Positions 12,075-21,997 of a DNA stretch of 64,000 nt are shown one piece after another; position 1 is the stretch's first letter; every line of letters starts with the position of its first letter. The position numbers and the translations under genes were made by a program. Under the pieces are notes generated by a model that had not been told where the DNA came from, did not search any database, and saw only the letters and a list, made by a program, of their open reading frames with translations. The DNA is from Nepenthes gracilis (taxonomy: Eukaryota > Streptophyta > Magnoliopsida > Caryophyllales > Nepenthaceae): contig BSYO01000004.1 in assembly GCA_033239525.1 (NCBI GenBank), positions 9,834,037 through 9,898,036 of the forward strand, given 5' to 3'.

Positions 12075-12410
12075 TTACCCGGCCTTTAAGACCGCTCGAT
12101 CACAGCCGAGTTTTTCTTGAGTTTTGGCCCCTGGGGCCCGGCCTCTAGGACCGTTCGGTCACAGCCGAGTTTTTGTTGCCCGACTGCTGGGGTCCGACCG
12201 CTCTGGTCGCTCGGGGTGACGCCCAAGTTTTGCTGCCTGACCACTGGGGTCCGACCGCTCTGGTCGCTCGGGGTGGCGCCCAAGTTTTGTTGTCTGACCA
12301 CTGGGGTCCGACTGCTGGGATCGCTCGGGGTGGCGCCCAAGTTTTGTTGCCTGACCACTGGGGTCCGACCGCTAGGGTCGCTCGGGGTGGCGCCCAAGTT
12401 TTGTTGGATG
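12075..12410 (+). repeat. 57-bp minisatellite inside Tat1
   Basis: GGGGTCCGACCGCT... units start at about 12189, 12246, 12303 and 12360 (period 57 bp), preceded by two degenerate units (TCACAGCCGAGTTTTT). They lie 3' of the antisense ORF. Open frames on both strands here result from 57 being a multiple of 3 and do not indicate a gene. Degenerate relatives lie at about 29820-29930 in the other Tat element. Confidence 0.9.
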
Positions 12411-12735
12411 CTACGAGTTACTTCGCTGTTGATGAGAGAGGACGAGAATGCTTCAGAATGGGTGTTATAAAAAGACATTTTTATTGATGTACATATTTTA
12501 CATTGGCCTCCAGGGCCTTTTCTGTCTCTTTTTTTTTAGTCCACGCGCTTGGGCCTTCATGCTCATCTTCTGCCGTCACCTTGGTCTTTGCGACAGTTAC
12601 GTTTGGGGCTGACCTTGCCGGCATTGGCGCCCTCAGTGGGTGGTCAGGCGTGCTTCGCGCCCATTATGGCCTTACCCTTTGAGCGGGCGCGACCGGGTAC
12701 GCTGGGTCGTGATAAGAAGCGGTTGAGATAGCCCT

Positions 12736-13326
12736 CTATTGCGAGCCGCTCGATTTTTGCCCAGAGCTTTCGCAGTCTTCGGTGTCGTGGCCGCGGCTGC
12801 AGTGGTAATGGCAGTACTCCCACTGGTCGCCTCCCTCGGGGTTCTTCAATGGCTTGGGCCACCTCAGGAATTCCTCTTCCCTGATCAGCCTCAGTATGTT
12901 GGTGAGGGAGTCAGCGAAGGCCAGTGGGGCCGAGGGCCCGGCTCCCCCAAGGACCATCCGCTCGGGCTCTTCTTGCCCGGACGGCCCTTGGGTCTTCAAT
13001 TGGGCGCCCGCCCTTTTTTTTCCTTCCCCTATCCTCGGGGGCAGGGGGTCTTCTTGTCTTTCCGGCTGACTTGTTTCGCCGATTTTGGGTTCGAAGACAG
13101 TCTTCCAGAGCCTTTTGAGCCTCTTCTTCATCGGAGCTTGGCTCATGGACTTTTTCCTGTTGAGGTAGTCCCTCAACTCGACAGGAGTCCACGCCGAGTG
13201 TTGCCTCCGGGGGTGCTCCGGACGCGGGCTTTCGGAGCGTGGGCCCCTAGATCGTTCGCCCGCCTTCTCCTGGAGGTTGCGGACGGCTCTTGTGAGGCTG
13301 TCCACCTTCTGCGCTAGCTTGCGCAC
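12736..13326 (-). pseudogene. Shortened gag of Tat1 with zinc-knuckle-like end
   Basis: 196 codons on the minus strand. The N-terminal half is basic and charged (MRKLAQKVDSLTRAVRNLQ), typical of the leader of Tat gag proteins. The C-terminal end carries YCHYHCSRGHDTEDC, the degenerate CHHC knuckle that follows the capsid domain in Tat elements. The central retrotransposon gag domain (PF03732-like, seen intact in Tat2 at about 48300-48650) is missing, so the protein is an internally deleted gag. The frame then runs out towards 12736 with no protease. Confidence 0.7.
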
Positions 13327-13480
13327 GCTAGTGCCGGGGCCGCTGCCTCACTCGCCACCCGACGTGAGGCATCTGTCGTAGCGCTCCTCTTCCCGAGTGG
13401 ACGTACTATCTTGTCTGCGGATCATCTCTGGCGTTGCTTGTTGTAGGAGAGTGGGAAGTTATGAGTTTTTTGTTCTTTCT

Positions 13481-13498
13481 TCCCACAGACGGCGCCAA
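13481..13498 (-). other. Primer-binding site of Tat1
   Basis: Plus-strand TCCCACAGACGGCGCCAA reads TTGGCGCCGTCTGTGGGA on the minus strand, immediately inside the 5' LTR. TGGCGCC-type sites are characteristic of Tat-lineage Ty3/gypsy elements. This fixes the orientation of the element. Confidence 0.85.
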
Positions 13499-14401
13499 TG
13501 TTGCGTTCTGGTACCGCGGCCTTCAGAGGGATCCTCGTCGATAAAGGGTGTTGGATCTACGGCGTTCAGTCGGATAAGTGGTTTCTGAGCAACACAAGTG
13601 TTTGGGGTGTTGGACACGAGATAAAGATTGAGACCGGATTTTTTACGTGGAAAACCTCCTCTTAAATGGGGAGGAAAAATCACGAGGTTCAGGGCCTTGA
13701 AAGTGCTTCACTATTTGGGTTGAAGTCTTTACAAAGTACAGTTGTGAGGGTTAATCCCTTCCCTGCCTCTTGTATCGTGTTTTTCTCTTGGAAAACTATG
13801 CTCGCTGGGAGTCTTTTGCTCCTTTTATGGAGCTGATTTATGGGGAAGGAGTGTTCCTTGGAGCTAATATGAGAAGGAGAGTCGGTCCCTTTAGAAAGGG
13901 ACTTTGCTGAGTATTTATAGGGGAAACCAGGCCGTTGGGGAGGAAACACGTGGCGTCCATCGCGTGGTTGAGGAACTGGTCCACCGACTCCCTTTAATGC
14001 TGCTGACGTGCGCGGTAAGGCATACGGCTAGCGCCACTGGCAGGCTACGCATGTAGGGTCTGAGTGACAGTCTTGATTTGATTAGGCGTGCCCTGTTGAG
14101 ACGGCAACTGGTGGTGGTTGCAGGTTTGTTGGGAATCGACGAAGTTGCCTAGCTGGCATTCCCAGCCTTGGATGAGCGGTCCTCGTCCCTGAGTGGGGCA
14201 CCTTGTGAGCTCGTGGACTCGTGAGAAGCGTCCGTTCTTGGAGGACCTTCTGGGAAAGTCTGGGGGCTTTTCCTTGACCTCTTGGGTAATACTGAGACTC
14301 AACTGGGCTTCCAGAGTTCTCGGTCCTTGGGTCTTTGGGCATCTATTCGGGGCTTTTTCTTTGGGCCATATCTTTATGAGCCCTTATAATGGGGCCCAAC
14401 A
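13499..14401 (-). repeat. Tat1 LTR, right copy (5' LTR of the element)
   Basis: 903 bp, the same ends as the left copy, with a minus-strand TATA box at 13911-13920. Transcription of the element would start here and run leftward through the primer-binding site and gag fragment. Confidence 0.93.
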
Positions 14402-14406
14402 CCGCC

Positions 14407-15129
14407 TATCAAGTAAGTCAATGATGTTAATAGAAGTTTCAATTCGTGACTTGGAGGGTAAATCTGAATAGTGGACTATTCGGTAAAGGTTATATGTTAG
14501 AAAAAATGAGTTAAAAAGTCTGGTACGTCTTATAATATTATATTATAATTTAATTTTTTTTATAGTAAATTTATCTTTTTTTTATTGGGATGATTAAAGG
14601 ATTTTTTTTTCTCAAATTGATAAATTTTTTAAATTTTTTATTTTATAAAATCGTGTATCACTTATATTTTTATAAGTTTTCAATAGTTATATTATTATTG
14701 TAGTCATCCAATTCTTAATACGTGTTAGAGGGGTCCGAATCTTGATCTTTTCTACTTGAAATTATTTTTTTATGAGATCCAATAATATTTAAACCAATGG
14801 GGCCATAGGTTCATTGAAAATAAGTCCAAATAATATTTTAATTTATTTTATTAAGTAAATAATTGTATATTACTCAAATAATTGCACAACTAAGTTCAAT
14901 GACCACATGACATAAACAAAAACTAGTCAACTATCTAATTTAGGAAAAGATCAAGAAAAAGACGAACTCACCCTCCTTCCCCGAATGGATATTTCCAATT
15001 TCATTTTACTAATTAATGGATACTTTCATAATGGACTGGCTCAGGAAGGAGAAACGACCCAAATCCCCGAAGGTCTACGCATTGACCTAGACGGTCAACG
15101 TGAACTGTTGATTGGATGAAAGGCCAATA
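14407..15129. other. AT-rich spacer
   Basis: Follows the right target duplication of Tat1. No coding frame, repeat or element boundary is recognised with confidence. The last 100 bases may already belong to the U3 of the LTR fragment that follows. Confidence 0.5.
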
Positions 15130-15912
15130 AAACCAGTATAAGGATGGACTACTGGTATCAGGGACAATCAACATTTTTGTTGACCAACAACGCTGTAACA
15201 AGCCTCCCCTTGAATAAGTCTTATATGGGCCAAGCTCAATTTGACCTGCAGCAGCTTTCTTCCCTAATTTTACGCTCCCCCAGAAGGCAACCTCCACAGC
15301 AACGGTCACCGGCAGATTCAGTGCTCACCATATGAGGAAAGCGCTAGGTTCTCTTCCTTGTCTACTGTAAAACCCTAGCCGTTACAAAGCACAGAAGGAG
15401 AGGGAACCTCCCAAGGAGCCATTACCACCATTAATGCCAGTGTCAAGAATGGAAGCTGTTCCAGTAGAGTACTGAGATCCCGCACTCCATCCTAAGGAAG
15501 GATTCTCAACCTCTCGACTATAAGAAAGCTATGGAGTCAACACTCCAGGCATGCCTTCTGAAAGAGAAAAAACGTACTCACACTTATTTGAATCGCTCCA
15601 GCATTAACGTTCCTTTTCCAGAGGAATCCCGTAGAGTTAGTCCAACGTCCTCTCAAACTCTCATGCTTTTAGGACGCCCATTCTCTCTGTACTTTCTGTC
15701 GCTACGGTTCCTGAAAATCGGAAGTCAGAAATCAACGCTTCTCACGAGCGGCATTAACCTCTCCCAACGAGAGCCAAATCATCCCCACAAATACTCTCTA
15801 CTTCTCACCTTTATTACATCATTTCTTTTACCTTCTCGATTCTTGAAAGGCTATTTTACTGACTTGAGCGTCGGAATATTTTTGGTGGAATAATATCCCG
15901 TCGGCACCTGAC
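15130..15912 (+). mobile_element. Tat-type LTR fragment, plus orientation
   Basis: Contains a TATA box (CTATAAG, 15518-15524) and the conserved R-U5 motif ACTGACTTGAGCG...ATATTTTTGGTGG...CCGTCGGCACCTGACC (15855-15912). That motif recurs at 21608-21661 and, inverted, at 17036-17093. No internal coding region or partner LTR adjoins it, so it is a solo or truncated LTR. The 120-codon open frame inside it is a chance frame. Confidence 0.65.
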
Positions 15913-15956
15913 CTTTCGTTTGCCTTAGTGGAGAGATAACGATCAAATAGATAGTT

Positions 15957-16195
15957 ATGTATTTTAATAATCAAAAGTAGAGAATTTTCTATTTCAACAA
16001 TTGATATAAAATTCGTGTATTTTAACAACCAAAGATAAGAGCTGTCTATTTTAACAACCAATGCAGAAAGCTATCTATTTTAATGACCAAAAATAGATAA
16101 CCGTCTATTTTAATGACCGAGAAAGAAAATTGTCTATTTTAACGACCGAAAAAAAAAGTTATCTACTTCAACAACTAAAAGTGTAGAACTTGTCT
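15957..16195 (+). repeat. 29-bp tandem repeat array
   Basis: About eight degenerate units of CTATTTTAA(C/T)(A/G)ACCAA... start near 15957, 15990, 16017, 16045, 16075, 16105, 16134 and 16163. Units differ by several bases. Noncoding. Confidence 0.8.
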
Positions 16196-16439
16196 GTAAT
16201 ATTATGTTAGAAATTGATATATATATTGAATGTGTGTAATTAACATAGACAATTCATACATCATCTCAACTAAGTTATAAAAGAAATAATTACATCTTAG
16301 GCAATTAAGAAAATATAAAAATAAATCATTATAAATTTAAAAACTAAACATTATAGTAATAATATATTAATATATTGTAATTATACTTAACAATATTTAT
16401 ATTTTCTATATATGGATTGTATTGACTGCTTAATAAGAA

Positions 16440-16750
16440 CCCTTCTCATTATAAGATGAACATATAATATCGTGCCTTTACTGATGCGAATATTGAACAC
16501 CTTTGGTTTTGTTAGCTATTGGAAGGCATGTTGGTTCCTTATAAGTTCCTCATCAGACCATGGTTATCTTACATGCTGACAGTCAAATGCAATACAAATT
16601 GCTCATAATGATTATTTTACGAGCACACCAAACAAATTAAAAATGGCTTTTAGTTATAAAAATTAATAAATTCGACAATGAGGTACACATCTGCATTATA
16701 TCTAATTAGCTGATCAACCACCCAACACATCAGCTCCCTGTTGAATAGAT
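16440..16750 (+). pseudogene. Ty1/copia RNase H relic
   Basis: Split over frames, the plus strand reads VPHQTMVILHADSQ, then IAHNDYFTSTPNKLKMAF, then a segment like LHYISTADQPAD. This is the order of the C-terminal RNase H of Copia polyproteins. Several frameshifts and stops, so long dead. No LTR of this element is identified nearby. Confidence 0.55.
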
Positions 16751-16828
16751 GAGAGAATTTGTATAATTTGGTTTTTATTTATTTTATAATAGTAGGCCAC
16801 TTGTATAGGATAATATATATAAAACATA

Positions 16829-16929
16829 TATAAAAAATAATTATTATAAAAATATACAGAATATTTTTTGAATAATATGATTTTGTAATATTATTTATTA
16901 AAAAAACATAATATTATAGAATATAATAC
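16829..16929 (+). repeat. About 100-bp direct repeat, left copy
   Basis: AT-rich sequence including GAATATTTTTTGAATAATATG and TTATTTATTAAAAAA(A)CATAAT is repeated in the same orientation at 20174-20285, on the other side of the Tat remnant 16930-20173. It is too long for a target-site duplication. Confidence 0.75.
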
Positions 16930-19900
16930 GTCATGGATCAAAATTTTAAACAGATTCGGGTTAAATTGTCTATTGGATTTCGGTTTCCGTCCTTTGAGTT
17001 TTGGATCTTATACACCACAATTTCAAGTAAGAAGTTAGGTGACGGCGAGATTTGGTCCCACGAAAAATATTATAACGCTCAAGTCAATAAGCAACATTTT
17101 GAAAATAGAAAGTGGATACAAAGAATGCAGAAATGAATTATGGGAGTGTGTTTATAAATGAAGGTGGAGAGTGCACTCGTAGAGAGAGTGACTTTGGATG
17201 CTCATGGAGAACAATTTCTCTAAGTAATGAGCTCGCACTTAACTTAATTTTGCGGACAACTGGTGGTGAAGATTGCTGTGGAGTTGATAATTCTCACACT
17301 TCTTAACAAACTCCAAGGCGCCCTTCCTCATCATTGGCCAGTAATATTCCTGGTGTATGACTTTGAACGCTAGGTTCTTACTGTCAATGTGTGATCCACA
17401 TATCCCAAGGTAGACTTCACTCAAGGCATTGTCGGCCTCCTCAAGGGTAAGACACTGGAGGTACGGAGTCGAGTATTCTCGGCGATACAACCTTCCGTCG
17501 ACTATGGTGTACCAGCCGCCATCTTCTTGATTTGCTTGGCCTCGTCTGTTCTCTAAGCAGTGTTCCATTTGCCAGATACTACCAATACGGTGTCATCTAG
17601 TTTTTGACGTTGGAGACTTGCATCGCTTCTTATTCCTCTATGCTGGAGGTGTTCAAAACTTTCCTCATGTCTCTTGAGTACTATTCTAGATTTTTAGTCT
17701 CGCTACTCTAGTGAGTTGGTTAGCCTTTCAACTCTCAATTCTAGGGATGTGGATTAGGTTTAACTTATCAAATCTCTGGATCGTGTCCTTCGCCTTAGCC
17801 AGGTATCTAGTCAAGAGAGGGTTACACGCCTCGAAATTCTCTTTGATCTGGTTAACGACTAACTCTGAGTCGCTGTAGATGGTCAGTCACTTAGTTGAGT
17901 ACTCTTTGGCTAGTCGCATTCTAGCTAACAAGGCTTCGTACTCCGCAACGTTATTGGTGGCCAAAAAATCAAGTTTAAGGGAGTATCTTACTTCAAATCC
18001 GTCTGGGGTCCTTAGGACCACTCTGACACCATTGTCTGAATTGGTAGATAAACCGTCCACATTGAGGACCTATTCTGGCTCTTCTGGGTGGTGATCTGCA
18101 TCCTCAGTTGGGTGCTCATTGACGATCGGAATCACAGTCTTGACGATGAAGTCGGCCAGGGCCTGCCCCTTGATGGCTAGCTTGGGCCGAAACTCGATGT
18201 TAAACTCTCCCAATTCGATGGCTCATTTAACCAGCCGTTTGAAAACATTAGGCTTCTGAAGGATACTCTTCAATGGCTGGTCGGTTAGGACGACCACGTG
18301 ATGAGCCTAAAGGTAAGGTCTTAATTTTTGGTCTAAGAAGATGAGTGCCAGAGCTAGCTTCCTAGCGTGCGGGTAGCGTGTCTCTGAACTGGTCAGCATT
18401 TTGCTCGTGTAGTAGATCGGCTGTTATATGTCGAAATCCTGGCATATGAGAACAAAGCTAAGAGCCTCCTCTGATACCGTCAAGTAGAGGTACAACTCTT
18501 TTTGTCTCTTGGTAACGTCAGCAATGGTGGACTGGTTAGGTACTATTTCAACTCATTGAAGGAGACCTGGCACCCCGCACTCCACTGGAAACCTTTCGCT
18601 TTCGTCCCCCTCGGAGCCTTGAAGAACGGCTAGTACTTGTCTCCCGACTTAGCCAAGAAGCGAGATAGCGTTACCAATCTTCCGGTTACCCTCTGGACAT
18701 CCTTGATACTTCGTGGCGAAGACAGGTCTGTGAGGGCTTTGATCTTCTTTGGGTTTGCTTCGATTTCTCACTGAGAGATGACGAAATCCAAGAACTTCCC
18801 TGATGACGCTCCGAAGACACACTTCGATGGGTTTAACTTCATCTTGTGCGTACGAAATACCTTGACAGATTTAGCCAGATCGCGGATATGGTTATTGGTA
18901 GTCTTTCTTTTGACGAGCATGTCGTCTATATACACCTCCATATTGTGGTTGATCTACTTCTCGAACATCTTATTTATGAGCTTTTAGTAAGTCGTACACG
19001 CGTTCTTTAAACCGAAAGGCATGACCTTATAGTAGTAGGTGCCTCGATCGGTTATGAACGAGATGTGATTCTCATTCTCTAGGATTATCTTGATTTAGCT
19101 GAAATCTGAATATGCGTTCATGAAACTTAGCAGCTTGTAACTAGAAGTCAAGTCACCAGTAAGTCAATCTCGGGCAAAGGGAAGCTGTCCTTTCGACAGG
19201 CCTATTTGACGTCGATGAAGTCGATGCACATCTGCCATTTTCTGTTACTTTTCTTGACCCGGAAGATATTGGAGAGCCAATCCGGGTACTGAACTTTCGT
19301 GATAAAATCGATGTCCAACAACTTCTTTACTTATTCCCAGATGGTTACAAGTTTCTCAATGGAGTGGTTTCTCCACTTCTTCTTGACGGTTTTACGACCT
19401 CAATTGAGACCCAACTTGTGGACCATTACTCTAGTAGGAATCTCAAGTATGTCAGCGGGCATCCACGCAAAGATATCCTCGTTTTGCCACAACAATGCTA
19501 TTAGTTCGTCACGTAGGGGTCCGGCGAGCGGGCCCCTATCTATATACACCTCTCTGGGTCCTCCGGATTTAGTGGTACGAGGTCGTTAGCTTTGCCAGAC
19601 TGCGCCTGCTACAAGATCACTTTGTCTTGATGGTTCAACTCTTCTGCAGGTCTTCCGCTGCCACTTGGGGATACCTGCAATATGTAGAAGGTTCGTCCAA
19701 TCACTTGGTCACTCAGCACATCACCAATACCGCATGCTGTTAGAAATTTTATTTTTAAATACAGTATTGAGGTGATGGCTTCAAACGCTGCTAAGCACGG
19801 TTGGCCTAGGATAGCGTTGTATACAGAGGTGATATACTCTGATTCTGAGAAGTTACCATTATAGGGGAGATTTTCTTATTTTGAGATGTGAAAAATTAGA

Positions 19901-20173
19901 GCAGACAACTGTTGTGGCCTGGAAAGGGATGTGTGGGCCAATTTAGGCAAAGGCCGCGTTCATTATGGACCTCTGCCGGTCTACTTACCACTTCTTCAGT
20001 CAACGACAGTATCAACCGTTCTGGACTTAGATAGGCCATCGTTGGTCTTGGGCCACTGTCAGCCCACTTGCTACTCCGTCGATCAATGGCAACGTTGACT
20101 ATCTTAGGTAGAAATGAGCCGCTGTTAGATTTGGGCCATTTCCTTCTTTGTGGGCCAGCCTATTACTGGTTAA
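16930..20173 (-). mobile_element. Internally deleted Tat element remnant
   Basis: On the minus strand the order is LTR U3 start (20173 to about 19863: CCAGTAATAGGCTGGCCC...), decayed pol (19862-17239), then LTR R-U5 (about 17230-16930, containing ATTGACTTGAGCG and GCCGTCACC). The R-U5 and gag of the 5' side, and the integrase end plus U3 of the 3' side, are missing, so each LTR keeps only its outer half. The outer LTR parts match the plus-strand LTR at 20858-21775 in inverted orientation. Confidence 0.65.
17239..19862 (-). pseudogene. Tat pol relic: protease end, RT, RNase H, integrase start
   Basis: Minus-strand fragments run from a protease tail (TSVYNAILGQPCLAAFEAI, near 19830) through a reverse transcriptase start (KWQMCIDF, KDSFPLPEIDLLV, about 19260-19160) and RNase H (about 18500-17880) to the integrase zinc-binding region. 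The last is open over 17239-17568, with HIDSKNLAFKVIHQEYYWP and KKCENYQLH. Many stops and frameshifts occur and the integrase catalytic core is absent. Related to Tat2 pol (30090-33962) but more damaged. Confidence 0.75.
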
Positions 20174-20285
20174 AAAATAATAATTATAAAAACATAGAGA
20201 ATATTTTTTGAATAATATGATTTTGTTATATTATTTATTAAAAAACATAATGTTATAGAATATTATAACATATATTTTATATGAA
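20174..20285 (+). repeat. About 100-bp direct repeat, right copy
   Basis: Partner of 16829-16929. It directly abuts the U3 start of the Tat remnant at 20173. Confidence 0.75.
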
Positions 20286-20289
20286 TTTA

Positions 20290-20765
20290 CTATTTTTGTC
20301 ATTCCACCTCAAATTCAAGTACGTAAAGCAGAGATCAATTTGAGATTGAAAATTAGACTATGTAAGCATGTTGTTACATGAAATTTTGTAAATATATCAA
20401 TAGGTTGTTCAATCAGTAGTATATAGTGAAGATATATTACGTATTGTCGAATAATTGACCAATAAATTGAAAGTCATTTTTAATATATTTGATATGCTCA
20501 TTGAATGTATTATTGTGAGTGATTTGTATGACATTTTAATTATCATAGTGTAAGACAATTACATTATAATGTGTAATGCCTATGTCTTCTCATAGCCAAC
20601 GTAATAAAGAAGTTCAACAATTATATTAATCATGGCACAATATTCTGCTTCTATACTTGAGCGAGCTATGACAAATTGCATTTATTTCTCCATGAAATAA
20701 GCTATGTTCTTAAGAAATAATAATATCCAGTAATAGATCGTCAATTAATGAAATCACCTATCCAA
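20290..20765 (-). pseudogene. Ty1/copia RNase H relic, minus strand
   Basis: Read leftward: NWIGDFIN*RSITGYYYFL, then FVIARSSIEAEYCAM, VELLYYVGYE, LHYDN*NVIQITHNNTFNEH, IKYIKNDFQFI and a degenerate ADIFTK-like end. These follow Copia RNase H motif order exactly (D...STTGY, ARSSxEAEYRA, DN...IA.N...H.RTKHI). Frameshifted and stopped; inactive. It is a separate relic from the plus-strand one at 16440-16750. Confidence 0.65.
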
Positions 20766-20857
20766 TTTATATTAAAAAGGGGAAGTAAGTGGAGAAAAAA
20801 ATGAGCAAAGAATTAAAACCATAGAATAAGGATCATTTAATATATTGAACGTGATGG

Positions 20858-21775
20858 TGACACCAGAAATGGGCCGGCCCAAAAGAAGCAAGTAGCCCAC
20901 GATTAGCAAAGGCCTAACTGTGCCCGGGACGGTTAACGATGCTGTTGACCGAAAAGGCGCTGAGTAGGTCGACCACGGCCCAGGACAAATGGAGCCCAAG
21001 TCAAAATTAGCCCATGCACGCCTCAACGGTCGTCCACCCTAATTCTCCGTGCCTCCAAAAAAGGCAATCTCTATTGTAATGGCAACCTCCCATAATTAAA
21101 GTGCATCCCGAGAGAAAGGCGCACAAATCGGTGCTCAATCCACAGAGGAAACACTAACGGTTACCTTACACTGAAGGAAATGGAACCACCTTCTTAATCG
21201 TTGTAGCCAAGAACGGCGCCCGCATCCATACAAAGAAGGTAACGTTCTCCATAGGAAGCGGGCATCCCGCCTCGCTACGTAAGGAAGGCGGTGGAGAACC
21301 TTGATTATAAAAGGTTATGGAGATTCACTTTATAGGCATGCTCTCAATTGCCTATAAACGTCCTCTAGCAAAACTAAAGCTAGTAGAAACTCTCTATACT
21401 CTCAAACTTTTGAACACTTGCTCTCTCTCCCTCTCAGCTATTGGTTCCTTCGGAACTAAAGTACCGAGGAAGAAACTGTTTACAAGCACCCTACTCTTGA
21501 GCTACTTTCTCTACGAGTGCTCCTTCCATCAACGTTCCCAAACACTCCCCAAGCATTCATCGTGCATCTATTGTATATTTCCTTCTCATCATCAGAAGGC
21601 TCATTACTGATTTGAGTATTGGAGTATTTTTGGTGGGATCAAACTCCGTCGTCACCTGACCTCTCATTTTAAGTTATGGTGTATAGGATCCCAAGTTCGA
21701 CAGATAGAGACTGAAATTTGACGGATAGTTCAATTCGAATCTGTTTAAAATTTGGATCTAGGATGTATCAAAATG
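20858..21775 (+). mobile_element. Tat-type LTR, plus orientation, solo or truncated
   Basis: Begins TGACACCAGAAATGGGCCGG, has a TATA box (TATAAAAG, 21306-21313) and the U5 motif ACTGATTTGAGTATTGGAG...TTTTTGGTGGGATC...CGTCGTCACCTGACC at 21608-21661. The following stretch to 21775 is matched in inverted orientation at 16930-17045, so it belongs to the LTR. No coding interior adjoins it. Confidence 0.65.
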
Positions 21776-21997
21776 ATACAAATTAGTGTAACTTAATGTG
21801 TAAATTGTGGTGCGACCATAAATTGGTTGATGAGATGAACTATGTAAGCAATATCTAGATGGCACCTATAAGATAAACAAGCCCAACTACAAGCCATTGA
21901 TAATGTTGCATCATTTTGAGGTTACAAAGACATAAGATAATAGTACCTACCGACAAATAGAGGCAACTACAATCAGTAATTACAAAGATATAAAAAA
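21776..21997. other. Spacer
   Basis: AT-rich sequence between the LTR and the duplicated segment. Nothing recognisable. Confidence 0.4.

Larger units (their letters stand above)
7909..14401 (-). mobile_element. Non-autonomous Ty3/gypsy Tat-type LTR retrotransposon (Tat1)
   Basis: Two near-identical 0.9-kb LTRs (7909-8815 and 13499-14401) bound 4.7 kb of interior. A 5-bp target duplication CCGCC flanks the element at 7904-7908 and 14402-14406. Orientation is minus: next to the right LTR the complementary strand reads TTGGCGCCGTCTGTGGGA, the usual primer-binding site of Tat-type elements, and next to the left LTR it has a G-rich polypurine tract. The interior holds a shortened gag (12736-13326, minus) and an oppositely oriented gene (9355-11739, plus). 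No protease, reverse transcriptase, RNase H or integrase is found, so it would need a partner element to move. A few substitutions per 100-130 bases between LTRs suggest fairly recent insertion. Confidence 0.93.

Noticed and set aside
12075..12410. Regular repeats resembling a CRISPR array
   Set aside because: Units are contiguous 57-bp copies with no unique spacers, inside a plant retrotransposon. Ordinary minisatellite.
12086..12487. Open frames of 104-130 codons on both strands
   Set aside because: They arise because the repeat period (57) is a multiple of 3; the encoded repeats match no protein and lie outside the element's ORFs.
12739..13317. Plus-strand frame of 192 codons opposite the gag fragment
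   Set aside because: It is the GC-rich shadow of the minus-strand gag, which carries the recognisable knuckle.
15957..16195. 29-bp repeats resembling a CRISPR array
   Set aside because: Tandem and degenerate without spacers, in eukaryotic AT-rich DNA.
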